Source of the DNA: an uncultured Dokdonia sp.
GTDB taxonomy: Bacteria; Bacteroidota; Bacteroidia; Flavobacteriales; Flavobacteriaceae
Direction: 5' to 3'
DNA length: 64,000 nucleotides
Assembly: GCF_947496725.1 (NCBI RefSeq)
Contig: NZ_CANMDS010000003.1
Span: 310,001 to 374,000, forward strand
The notes beneath the pieces are model-generated. The model searched no databases. It was not told the origin of the DNA and worked only from the letters and a program-made list of their open reading frames with translations. Position numbers and translations under genes: made by a program. Shown here piece by piece: positions 16,994 through 25,222 of the stretch (its first letter is position 1; every line of letters starts with the position of its first letter).

Positions 16994-18244
16994 ATGAAAC
17001 AGATAGCATTATTATTTATAGGTCTACTCACCTTTGCAGGAAGTACCTATGCAGCAGAAGAAGATACATCAATAAGACGAGGAACAGTTTACGACGGAAG
17101 TAAATACATCTTTGTAGAAAACGGGATAGAGTTTTCTGTCTTTCCAGATGGCGAATTTGATTTTTACATTCCAGAATATGTAGAGGGCGTAAGTCTATCT
17201 GTAAACGCTGGACCTGTAGGGATAAGTTTTAACACAGGTTTTGATTATGACCCTTACGTACAGTATGATGAGTATGGAGCTGTGATACAGATAGAAAATA
17301 CACCTCTATATTATGACAACTATGGTCGTATCTCACAAGCAGGTGATGTAAATATCTTTTACAGAAACAACAGAATCTCTCGTGTAGGTGGCTTACAGGT
17401 ATTCTATAATAACTTTGGCGCTTTTTCACACTACACAGGTTTTATAAATGTGTATAACAGAAACTATGTATTTCACCCATATCACAACTATTACTATAGA
17501 CCACTCTTTAATAGATGTCTAGTGTATACAACGCCTTACAGAAGATTTTACACTCCTATACGTTATAACTACGCGTTTCATAGAAACAACTATTACAGAG
17601 GTTATAATAATGGATATAGAAATGCTCGTAGAGACTTTAGACGTCCAGATAGAGGTCGTGTAGCACATAATAATGGTCGTCGTGATAATGTAGATCGTAA
17701 CAATGCTCGCTTTACTCGTGCAAATACTGGTAGAGTAGCAAGTCGAGGAAACTCACAAAGAACCATAAGCCGTGCAAACCGTACTACTTCAAGAGGTAAT
17801 ACAGCTGCAAGAACTACAAATGCAAAAAGAAATACTGCAGTAGCTCGTGATGGTGCTCAACGTGGGAGACCTACTACAACAGCAAGAGGAAATTCAAGCA
17901 GAAGTACAAAGGCGATAACGTCAAGATCTGGTAATACAGCTCGCAAGGCTTCTACTAGAACTACGAGACCAGCAACAAGACCTACTACTAGAACAGCGAC
18001 AAAACGCTCTAGCAATAAGTCTGTAGCAAGTAACAGAACATCACGCCCACAGGCGAGAACAACGCAACGCTCTTCTCAAAAGAGAGCAACTACATCAAGA
18101 AGTACTAATGCAAGAAAAGCAACTTCACAACGTAGTACACAGCGTAAAGCAACATCACAGCGCAGCACAAGAAGTACAAGCGCTAGATCTTCATCAAATA
18201 AAAAATCAAGTAGAGCAACCACTACGAGATCAAGAAGAGGATAG
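16994..18244 (+). CDS. secreted protein with very basic Arg/Ser/Thr-rich C-terminus
   Basis: 416 residues. Signal peptide of about 20 residues (ending STYA), then a Tyr/Asn/Phe-rich beta domain (about 25-185) with repeated YYDNYGRI-like strands, then about 200 residues of Arg, Ser, Thr, Asn and Ala with almost no acidic residues. The tail has local repeats such as KATSQRST. It would leave the cytoplasm strongly positively charged, so it may bind DNA, lipopolysaccharide or extracellular polymers. I do not recognise a named family for the whole chain. A terminator follows. The gene stands alone. Confidence 0.75.
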   Translation: MKQIALLFIGLLTFAGSTYAAEEDTSIRRGTVYDGSKYIFVENGIEFSVFPDGEFDFYIPEYVEGVSLSVNAGPVGISFNTGFDYDPYVQYDEYGAVIQIENTPLYYDNYGRISQAGDVNIFYRNNRISRVGGLQVFYNNFGAFSHYTGFINVYNRNYVFHPYHNYYYRPLFNRCLVYTTPYRRFYTPIRYNYAFHRNNYYRGYNNGYRNARRDFRRPDRGRVAHNNGRRDNVDRNNARFTRANTGRVASRGNSQRTISRANRTTSRGNTAARTTNAKRNTAVARDGAQRGRPTTTARGNSSRSTKAITSRSGNTARKASTRTTRPATRPTTRTATKRSSNKSVASNRTSRPQARTTQRSSQKRATTSRSTNARKATSQRSTQRKATSQRSTRSTSARSSSNKKSSRATTTRSRRG

Positions 18245-18276
18245 GAGATAATAACTTTGGTTGGTTAGTTTGGAAG

Positions 18277-18311
18277 ACCCTAGTTGCTATATGCGCTAGG
18301 GTTTTCTTTTT
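18277..18311 (+). terminator. Rho-independent terminator
   Basis: ACCCTAG paired with CTAGGGT followed by a T-rich run, 30 bases past the basic protein gene. Confidence 0.75.
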
Positions 18312-18391
18312 GTTATATAGTGCCATATCTTTTAGACAATAAAGCAGACATTTTTAGTACCTTAGGATGCTTAATCCAAACATCCTAACCA

Positions 18392-19699
18392 ATGAATAAA
18401 CTATTTTATGTTGTTGCTTGTGTGCTACTCTTACAATCTTGTCAAGAGAAAGAAGTAAAAACTCCAGAAAAAATGACAGAAAGCCAACTTATAGCAAAGG
18501 CTACGGCCATCCATAAAAATGTTATGACGCTAGACACGCACTGTGATATAAACGTCAAGAACTTTACAGACTCTATAAATTATACACAAAAGCTTACCTC
18601 TCAAGTAAACTTACCAAAAATGCAAGAAGGCGGTCTAGATGTGCCTTGGTTTATCGTTTACACAGGTCAAGGTGAACTTAATGAAGAAGGCTATAAAGCC
18701 GCCTATGAAAATGCTATGTCAAAATTTGACGCAATCCATAAACTTTGTGAAGAGATAGCTCCAGAGCAAATCCAGCTAGCCACAAGTGCAAAAGAAGCTA
18801 GAGAGATCTGGAAATCTGGTAAAAAAGTAGCAATGATAGGGATAGAGAACGGATATCCTGTAGGTACAGACATTACAAACGTTGAGAAGTTTTACGACCT
18901 AGGTGCGCGCTATATGTCTCTTGCTCATAATGGCCACAGCCAGCTAAGTGATAGTAATACCGGTGAGGCAGATGATGTATGGCTTCACAATGGTCTAAGT
19001 GATCTAGGTAAAGAGGTTATTGCAGAGATGAACCGCGTAGGTATGATGATAGATGTATCACACCCTAGTAAAGAAGCTATGCGACAAATGATAGAACTAA
19101 GTGAGACACCTATAATCGCTTCACACTCCTCTGCGAGAGCATTATGTAACCACAGCCGTAATCTCGATGATGAGCAATTACAGTGGATGGTAGAAAACGG
19201 TGGCGTTGTACAGACAGTGGCTTTTAAAAGCTACCTAAACACAGAAAAGCACGATGCCTATGAAGCCGAAGCACAGCAAATACTAAAAGAAATTGCAGAC
19301 TCTATAGGTCTTAAATGGATGGAGCGCAAAGAGGTAATGGCTTTACCACAAGAGCAACGAGCAGAATACTATGAGAAGTATACAACCGTAATGCTACCGG
19401 TACAAAAAAAGAAACTCGCACAACGCACAGACCTCCCTCCTGCTGTAGATGTGACAGACTTTGTAGATCATATAGATTACCTAGTTGAGAAGATGGGAAT
19501 AGATCACGTAGGCATCTCATCAGATTTTGATGGTGGTGGCGGTATAGAAGGGTGGAGCGATGCTTCAGAAACGATGAATGTTACTGTAGAACTTGTAAGG
19601 AGAGGGTATACAGAAGCACAAATAGAACAACTATGGAGTGGTAATTTACTACGCGTACTTGACGAGGTACAAGCCTATGCCACTGAGATGAAATCTTAG
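18392..19699 (+). CDS. membrane dipeptidase (peptidase M19), lipoprotein
   Basis: 435 residues. A lipoprotein signal ends in LLQSC (Cys about 17), so the enzyme is probably anchored at the periplasmic face or on the outer membrane. M19 metal ligands are visible in order: DTHCD near residue 50, the bridging Glu in GIENGYP, His in DVSHPSKEAM and in ASHSSAR, and Asp in GISSDFDGGG near 375. The family hydrolyses dipeptides, including D-amino-acid-containing ones, through a binuclear zinc site. Single gene ending at a strong bidirectional terminator. Confidence 0.92.
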   Translation: MNKLFYVVACVLLLQSCQEKEVKTPEKMTESQLIAKATAIHKNVMTLDTHCDINVKNFTDSINYTQKLTSQVNLPKMQEGGLDVPWFIVYTGQGELNEEGYKAAYENAMSKFDAIHKLCEEIAPEQIQLATSAKEAREIWKSGKKVAMIGIENGYPVGTDITNVEKFYDLGARYMSLAHNGHSQLSDSNTGEADDVWLHNGLSDLGKEVIAEMNRVGMMIDVSHPSKEAMRQMIELSETPIIASHSSARALCNHSRNLDDEQLQWMVENGGVVQTVAFKSYLNTEKHDAYEAEAQQILKEIADSIGLKWMERKEVMALPQEQRAEYYEKYTTVMLPVQKKKLAQRTDLPPAVDVTDFVDHIDYLVEKMGIDHVGISSDFDGGGGIEGWSDASETMNVTVELVRRGYTEAQIEQLWSGNLLRVLDEVQAYATEMKS

Positions 19700-19721
19700 T
19701 GAGCTGTAAATGATTAAAATG

Positions 19722-19758
19722 AAAGAGCCCAAACAATCTCGTATTGTTTGGGCTCTTT
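19722..19758. terminator. bidirectional terminator, 16-bp perfect stem
   Basis: AAAGAGCCCAAACAAT pairs with ATTGTTTGGGCTCTTT around CTCGT, between the convergent dipeptidase and helicase genes. Confidence 0.9.
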
Positions 19759-19780
19759 TATATTTTATTATTTAGAGATA

Positions 19781-21304
19781 TTACATATCTCGCTCACGAC
19801 ATATCTGATTAATCCTACGCTTTAACTTACGCTCGTAATCTTCTTGTAGCCAGTCTCTATAGTTTTGAGTATTATTCATAATACTATAAGAATACTGGCG
19901 TACTCTATAAGCAATATCATCTCGTAATTTACGAGCCAGCACACGAGCATCAAAAACGTCTTCACTGTTTTCTACCACCATCTGTGCGTGTTGCTCGATG
20001 GCATTTTCTAGTGCGGTCTTTGCTTTCTTACCTTCTTTAATTACCTTTTTATATTCCTTCTTTATATCAAAGTGTATCTTTTCTGTATTTGCAAACTCTT
20101 TACGAAGGTCTGGAGGCATTACATATGTGAAGTTGCGCTCTATCTCCTCATCTGCAATTAGATTTTCAAGGTAAAAATCTGGGTATGCAAATATCTCTTT
20201 CCAGTCTATAGGTGCTTCCCAAAGACCAAAACGTGCAGCATTGTTACCTAAATCTAATACTTTAAAGGTAGTCTTACCAGGCGCTATACGTGACCCACGA
20301 CCTATCATCTGGAAGTAAAGTGTAAGCGACTTTGTTGCTCTGTTGAGTATAATGGTATCTACCGTAGGTTCATCAAAACCTGTTGTAAGGATACTTACAG
20401 AGGTAAGTATCGCGTCTGGTGTGTTTTTAAACCAGTCTAATATCTCTGCACGTTCCTTAGCACTATTTGTGTTATCTAAGTGGCGTATGTCGTATCCCGC
20501 TTGTCTAAAAGTCTCGTGTACGTATCTAGACGTATTAATACCATTATTAAAAATAAGGGTCTTCTTACCTTTAGATTGATCTTCATAGGCGCTAAGCAGC
20601 TTTTGCTGCATAGAGGCATCTGTATATAAGATATCAGAAGATTTTACAGTATAATCTCCATTAATACCCAGCTTTAGGGTACTTAGTCCTACATTATAAC
20701 TTATGGTTTCTGCCTTAGACAAGAACCCTCTTTTTATAAGTGCAGGTATGCTCTCTCCTATCATAAGTTCTTGATAGTTGTCCTTCATAGGCAACTTTAT
20801 GTTAGAACTTAGCGGTGTTGCTGTCACACCTAGTATAAAAGCATTTTTAAAGTAGCTAAAGAGTTTTCTAAACGAGTTATAGTGTGCTTCATCTATAATT
20901 ACGAGCCCCACATCTTCCATTGTGATTTGCTCTTCTTGTAGTCTGTTTGTGAGTGTCTCAACCATTGCTACGTAGCACATATAATCATCTGCTTCGTCTA
21001 GGGTTTTTACATCACTACTTATAATCATATTAGGCACCTTAAACTCCGTAAGCATACGCGAGGTCTGGTTAGAGAGCTCAATACGGTGTGTAAGGATAAC
21101 TACCTTCTTATTTGCACGTTTTATATAGTTACGTACAATCTCAGAAAATATTACCGTTTTACCACCGCCGGTAGGCAGCTGATACAACAGGTTATAATCT
21201 GGAGTGGTTCTATCCATCACGCTAAAAACGGCGTCTAGATCCTTCAGCTGGTAGTCGTATAATTTCTTTTCTGGAGTGTCTTTTTCTTTAATGAGGTCGC
21301 TCAA
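19781..21304 (-). CDS. DEAD/DEAH-box superfamily 2 helicase
   Basis: 507 residues. Motif I PTGGGKT near residue 45, motif II DEAH near 137, motif III TATPL near 162, and helicase C-terminal motifs including the QMIGRGSR box near 325. It resembles the SSL2/RadD-like group of DNA-dependent ATPases used in repair or recombination. The C-terminal 120 residues are helical and charged, family-specific. It is followed on the same strand by nothing close; the DUF6155 gene upstream may be co-transcribed across a gap of about 100 bases that holds palindrome copy 6. Confidence 0.88.
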   Translation of the reverse strand: MSDLIKEKDTPEKKLYDYQLKDLDAVFSVMDRTTPDYNLLYQLPTGGGKTVIFSEIVRNYIKRANKKVVILTHRIELSNQTSRMLTEFKVPNMIISSDVKTLDEADDYMCYVAMVETLTNRLQEEQITMEDVGLVIIDEAHYNSFRKLFSYFKNAFILGVTATPLSSNIKLPMKDNYQELMIGESIPALIKRGFLSKAETISYNVGLSTLKLGINGDYTVKSSDILYTDASMQQKLLSAYEDQSKGKKTLIFNNGINTSRYVHETFRQAGYDIRHLDNTNSAKERAEILDWFKNTPDAILTSVSILTTGFDEPTVDTIILNRATKSLTLYFQMIGRGSRIAPGKTTFKVLDLGNNAARFGLWEAPIDWKEIFAYPDFYLENLIADEEIERNFTYVMPPDLRKEFANTEKIHFDIKKEYKKVIKEGKKAKTALENAIEQHAQMVVENSEDVFDARVLARKLRDDIAYRVRQYSYSIMNNTQNYRDWLQEDYERKLKRRINQICRERDM

Positions 21305-21358
21305 AAGTGTAGGTTTCTTCGGTTAAAAGTGAATCTTGCAAAACTAAGGGATTTTTCT

Positions 21359-21372
21359 GCTTTCGCGAAAGC
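21359..21372. repeat. GCTTTCGCGAAAGC palindrome, copy 6
   Basis: Intergenic, between the DUF6155 gene and the helicase gene on the leftward strand. Confidence 0.9.
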
Positions 21373-21408
21373 GTACCGCAAAAAAAATAGTACTAATCTT
21401 ACAAAATC

Positions 21409-21918
21409 TTACTCTGGGTCTGCTGCTTCGTCAAAAAGTGCTGCATTAGGCCAGCGCTCATCTTCGGTAAGACTTACAATGCGCTCTATGCGATCTCCTA
21501 CCTCTTCTAGTAAATGATGATAGGTCACATACTGCACAAGTTCTTTAAAAGAGTTGAGCATACTTTTATAAAAAGCATCTGGTTGTGGTGTGGTACCCTG
21601 GGCGTAGGTTTGTGCTATCTCAATATTAAAAAGCATTACGTCTACAAGTAGTAAGGGGTTTATCCCTAGTGTTTTAAAGTGCTTGATGTATTTTTGAGCA
21701 ACAGACCTCCTTTTTCTTGCTCGTTTACGGCGGGTAGGAAAATATTCATTACTTATTTTAACCTTTGCTTCGTCTACCAGCTTGTCTTCTTTAGGGTTAA
21801 AAACAAAATCATAATAGGTCTTAACCGCTGGTATACGGTCATATAACTCGATAATTTGCTCTTGTAAGGCAGCGTTATCTAAGGTGGTAAGATGTTTTTT
21901 AAGTGCTCGTTTACTCAT
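21409..21918 (-). CDS. DUF6155 family protein
   Basis: 169 residues, cytosolic. The N-terminus (MSKRALKKHL ... YDFVFNPKEDKL) is typical of the family, then a basic RRKRARKRR patch (about 73-81) and helices. Function unknown; the basic patch suggests nucleic-acid contact. It lies just upstream of the SF2 helicase gene on the same strand. Confidence 0.82.
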   Translation of the reverse strand: MSKRALKKHLTTLDNAALQEQIIELYDRIPAVKTYYDFVFNPKEDKLVDEAKVKISNEYFPTRRKRARKRRSVAQKYIKHFKTLGINPLLLVDVMLFNIEIAQTYAQGTTPQPDAFYKSMLNSFKELVQYVTYHHLLEEVGDRIERIVSLTEDERWPNAALFDEAADPE

Positions 21919-21982
21919 TAAGAAGTGATTACCTGTAGCGAATTTAAAATAAAAAATAGTGGCAAGAAGCGATTCAAAAACC

Positions 21983-21990
21983 TATTTTTG
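21983..21990 (+). promoter_or_regulatory. -7 box (TATTTTTG) for the 127-aa gene
   Basis: TAnnTTTG match 38 bases before the Met at 22028; leaves a short leader. Confidence 0.55.
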
Positions 21991-22027
21991 TAACAATACC
22001 AATACAGTTACTAAACCACCACCTGCA

Positions 22028-22411
22028 ATGAATACATTACAAGATAGTAAAGCCGTAAACTTGATCAAAAAATTGATCGCTGATGTTGCTCAAAACGGAA
22101 TCATTACAAATACCGTAGTTGAAGACCTTAAAGCTTTACGCCCACATACTATTACAGAACAACTACCATTACTTGCAAAGGCTACACGCCTCTCTGCAGA
22201 GCATATAGAAGAGTATGGAACTTTTGCCATCCCTATCCCACAAGATGAGGATATCGCAGATGAGAATGATGAAATCATCTCTGAAGTAGAAGTTGCCGAA
22301 AGTACTCCAGAAGAGAGTTTTCACTACTTTATGTCTCTTATAAAAAATATAGACAAAAAGACAAATGAAGACGAACTACGTGTGTATGTACAGGCGCTTA
22401 GAGATTACTAA
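22028..22411 (+). CDS. hypothetical cytosolic protein, 127 aa
   Basis: Start set at the Met at 22028, downstream of a -7 box, rather than at an in-frame codon 69 bases earlier that precedes the promoter. Mostly helical and acidic, with an IPQDEDIADENDE low-complexity stretch and a C-terminus ending ALRDY. No catalytic motif, signal or membrane helix. Flanked by a strong terminator. Family not recognised. Confidence 0.65.
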   Translation: MNTLQDSKAVNLIKKLIADVAQNGIITNTVVEDLKALRPHTITEQLPLLAKATRLSAEHIEEYGTFAIPIPQDEDIADENDEIISEVEVAESTPEESFHYFMSLIKNIDKKTNEDELRVYVQALRDY

Positions 22412-22429
22412 GCCTATAAGTCACAAATA

Positions 22430-22464
22430 AAAAAAAGCCTCAAATATCAATTTGAGGCTTTTTT
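22430..22464. terminator. bidirectional terminator
   Basis: AAAAAGCCTCAAAT-ATCA-ATTTGAGGCTTTTT with A and T runs on both sides, between convergent genes. Confidence 0.9.
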
Positions 22465-22471
22465 TATGCAC

Positions 22472-23188
22472 TTATTTTGTGGGTGGTTTTGCTGGTCTCA
22501 CCTCTACTTTGCTAGGTAGCGTTCTAGGGTGCATCTTAAGCAAGTCTACAGTGAGTTGCCCTAGATCTTCTGGTTGTATGCGCCAGTCTGTACCCTCATC
22601 TGGCGTTCTCCCACCAAAATGGCTACTCACAGACCCAGGCATAATAGTCGTTACCTTAACATCATCCTGACGTACATCCATCATTAAGGCTTGTGAAAAC
22701 CCTGTAAGGCCAAATTTACTCGCATTATAAGCCGTGCCCTTCTCAAAGAAGTTAGTACCCGCAAGGCTAGAGATGGTAATCATATACCCTTTTGACTCTT
22801 TTATAGCCTCTAGCGACGCTTTTACAGAGTAAAATACGCCCGTGAGGTTTGTATCTATAGTCTCGTTCCATTGCTGGGGTGTCATATCTGTAATATTTTC
22901 AAAATGTCCCAAGCCCGCGTTTGCAATGAGTACATCTATCTTCCCAAACTTGTCAAGCGTTGCCTTTACAGCAGCCTGCTGGCTATTGTAATCTCTTACA
23001 TCTGCAGCGACGCCTAGTATGTAATTATCGTTTTCGGTGAGCTCTGTGGCAGCTTCTTTAGTGCTTTTTTCATCCCTTCCGGTGATGGCTACTTTCATTC
23101 CTTGATGTAGTAATGCTTCGGCTATGCCTCTCCCTATTCCTTTGGTACCGCCCGTGATGAGGGCAACTTTATCTTTTAAATCTTCCAT
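22472..23188 (-). CDS. short-chain dehydrogenase/reductase
   Basis: 238 residues from the Met at 23188. Cofactor loop TGGTKGIG near residue 12, NAG motif near 88, catalytic Ser, Tyr and Lys in ISSLAGTNFF and YNASK. Basic residues after strand 2 (TGRDEKS) suggest NADPH preference. Substrate unknown; the family reduces carbonyls such as 3-oxoacyl or sepiapterin-like compounds. A reverse -7 box (TACCTTTA) lies at 23206-23213, and palindrome copy 7 covers the position expected for its -33 element. Confidence 0.85.
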   Translation of the reverse strand: MEDLKDKVALITGGTKGIGRGIAEALLHQGMKVAITGRDEKSTKEAATELTENDNYILGVAADVRDYNSQQAAVKATLDKFGKIDVLIANAGLGHFENITDMTPQQWNETIDTNLTGVFYSVKASLEAIKESKGYMITISSLAGTNFFEKGTAYNASKFGLTGFSQALMMDVRQDDVKVTTIMPGSVSSHFGGRTPDEGTDWRIQPEDLGQLTVDLLKMHPRTLPSKVEVRPAKPPTK

Positions 23189-23205
23189 TGTGATTGAGTT
23201 TTGTA

Positions 23206-23213
23206 TAAAGGTA
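23206..23213 (-). promoter_or_regulatory. -7 box (TACCTTTA) of the SDR gene
   Basis: TAnnTTTA 18 bases before the ATG, with the palindrome at 23219-23232 immediately upstream. Confidence 0.5.
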
Positions 23214-23218
23214 ATCAC

Positions 23219-23232
23219 GCTTTCGCGAAAGC
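23219..23232. repeat. GCTTTCGCGAAAGC palindrome, copy 7
   Basis: Upstream of the SDR gene, overlapping its probable -33 promoter region. Confidence 0.9.
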
Positions 23233-23345
23233 GGAAACATACTATTTTAAAGTATTGTGAAAATTTACCACGCCCTTAATCTAGAATGATAACGTTATAT
23301 TATCATAAAATGACAGACCTTTGTAACCTAAAATGATATGCACCT

Positions 23346-24446
23346 ATGCAGCTACGTAGCCTACTCCCGCTTCTTTGTTTATTACTCATAACTTCTTGCA
23401 ACTCCTTACCAAAAGGCGTAAAAAGCACCGCTAAGGCCGAAATTACAGCGCTCACTTTTATAGATGAGACTATTATACCTGCAGCTACCACTTATAACGG
23501 GACTAAGGTGGGCGGTCTCTCTTCTATAGATTATGCAAACGGACAGTGGTTTATGATTTGTGATGACAGAGCACACCCTAGATTTTATACAGCGCGCATA
23601 GCAACTAGCGCTGCCGGTATATCACAACCTGTGTTTACAGCAGTTACCTATTTTAAGGATAAGGACAGCGTCTTTACACCTGGCATTGCAGATCCCGAGG
23701 CGCTGCGCGTTACAAATGATAATCACATTATATGGAGCAGTGAGGGCAATGTGGCAAAAGGGATACAGCCCTTTGTACGTATGGCATCACAAGACGGAGC
23801 TTATGTAAAAGATATGACGGTTGCACCTAAGTTTTTGATCTCTCAAAAGGATAAAGGACCTCGTAATAATGGCGTTTTTGAAGCACTCACAAGAGACTAT
23901 AGCGATAATAGCTACTGGCTTACCACAGAGTTACCGCTTAAACAAGACGGTAATGAACCTACGTATAAAGAAGCACAGTCACCGGTGCGTATGGCACATA
24001 TAGAGGCAGATGGCACCTTTGCAGCAGAGTATGTGTATCTACTAGATAAGGTGGCAAGACCTGGCAAGCTAGAGGTAAATGGTGTGACAGAGATCCTCTC
24101 TTATGATAAAGATTTTTTTCTGGTACTAGAGCGCTCTTATGCCTCTGGCCATAGTGATGGCGGTAATGATGTCAAGATTTATAAGGTAAATACCGCTGGT
24201 GCTACAGATGTACGTGATATAGCAAGCTTGCAGGAAGCCTCATATACTCCTGTTACTAAAACGCTTTTACTAGATATGGAGACCTTGCGACCACAACTTA
24301 CAGATGGTATGATAGATAATATAGAGGGAATGACCTTTGGACCCGTACTAGAGAGTGGGAAACGGTCACTTATAATTATTTCTGATAATAATTTTAACTC
24401 TTTTGGGAACCAGCTTAACCAGCTTATCCTCTTTGCGGTAGAATAA
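23346..24446 (+). CDS. phytase-like esterase family lipoprotein
   Basis: 366 residues. Lipobox LITSC near residue 18. The body matches the esterase-like activity of phytase family: GGLSSIDYANGQWFMICDDR near residue 58, DPEALRV near 117, FEALTRDY near 178 and NIEGMTFGP near 325. Proteins of this family form a beta-propeller thought to act on phosphate or ester substrates outside the cytoplasm. The true substrate is not evident. Single gene. Confidence 0.85.
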   Translation: MQLRSLLPLLCLLLITSCNSLPKGVKSTAKAEITALTFIDETIIPAATTYNGTKVGGLSSIDYANGQWFMICDDRAHPRFYTARIATSAAGISQPVFTAVTYFKDKDSVFTPGIADPEALRVTNDNHIIWSSEGNVAKGIQPFVRMASQDGAYVKDMTVAPKFLISQKDKGPRNNGVFEALTRDYSDNSYWLTTELPLKQDGNEPTYKEAQSPVRMAHIEADGTFAAEYVYLLDKVARPGKLEVNGVTEILSYDKDFFLVLERSYASGHSDGGNDVKIYKVNTAGATDVRDIASLQEASYTPVTKTLLLDMETLRPQLTDGMIDNIEGMTFGPVLESGKRSLIIISDNNFNSFGNQLNQLILFAVE

Positions 24447-24505
24447 GTGCGGCTTATTGTTGGCTCATTTTACGTTGCGTATTATTTTTGTCAAAAAAAT
24501 AAACA

Positions 24506-24787
24506 ATGCTCAAAAGCTTTAGAATACTTAGTTTACTAGAAGGAGTTTCATTTCTTGTGATTCTCTTTATCACGATGCCGTTAAAATATGCTTTTGACAA
24601 TGGTGCGCCAAACAAAGTAATCGGGATGGCACACGGTTTTTTATTTCTTGCCTATGTCGTGATGGCTATTATGATGAAGCCCGTATTAAAATGGAACAAT
24701 AAAACACTTGCCATTGTACTGCTGTGTTCTATCATTCCATTTGGTACTTTCTGGATGGATAAAAAATATCTCCGCCCGCTAGCTTAA
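24506..24787 (+). CDS. DUF3817 membrane protein
   Basis: 93 residues with three transmembrane helices and the family pattern EGVSFLVILFITMPLKY then a conserved GMAHGFLFLAYV helix. Function unknown. Its 3' end overlaps the convergent DUF4870 gene by 9 bases. Confidence 0.85.
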   Translation: MLKSFRILSLLEGVSFLVILFITMPLKYAFDNGAPNKVIGMAHGFLFLAYVVMAIMMKPVLKWNNKTLAIVLLCSIIPFGTFWMDKKYLRPLA

Positions 24788-25144
24788 AAACTTGATGCTT
24801 ATATAATAATTAGGCTTCTCTCCCCTATTTACTCTTACGGCATTTACAATAGGTAGTACAAACCCTAAGATAGCGACTCCTAGTAATGTGATGAGCCCCA
24901 GGCCTAGTAGAAGGATAGCCGGTATGCTCAATAGTGCATATACAATAAGGCTTATCTGGAAGTTAAGTATCTGCTTTCCATTTTCATCTAGTTCTTGCAC
25001 GCGCTCCTTATTTGCCGCCCAGATAATGAGCGGTACGATAAGACCGCCAAAACCTACTACATAATGTAACAGCTGTGATAAATGTGTGAGTACTAGAAGC
25101 GTTTTGTCTTCCCTTACGTGTGGTGTTTGTTGTATAATTTCCAT
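24779..25144 (-). CDS. DUF4870 membrane protein
   Basis: 121 residues from the Met at 25144 (nine earlier codons rejected). Pattern typical of DUF4870/Tic20-like proteins: a HLSQLLHY helix, GGLIVPLIIW helix, the cytosolic segment KQILNFQIS, and two further helices. Function unknown. Divergent from mnmE with about 78 bases between starts; a degenerate form of the 14-bp palindrome (CGCTTACGCGAAA) lies in that gap near 25179. Confidence 0.85.
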   Translation of the reverse strand: MEIIQQTPHVREDKTLLVLTHLSQLLHYVVGFGGLIVPLIIWAANKERVQELDENGKQILNFQISLIVYALLSIPAILLLGLGLITLLGVAILGFVLPIVNAVRVNRGEKPNYYISIKFLS

Positions 25145-25209
25145 AATAACAGATTTTTGATTGATTAACATATACGTCTACGCTTACGCGAAAATGTTAC
25201 ACGTTTGTT

Positions 25210-25217
25210 TAATTTTG
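25210..25217 (+). promoter_or_regulatory. -7 box (TAATTTTG) of mnmE
   Basis: TAnnTTTG ending five bases before the ATG at 25223, pointing to a leaderless or near-leaderless mRNA and arguing against the in-frame codon at 25205 as start. Confidence 0.65.
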
Positions 25218-25222
25218 CAGTG

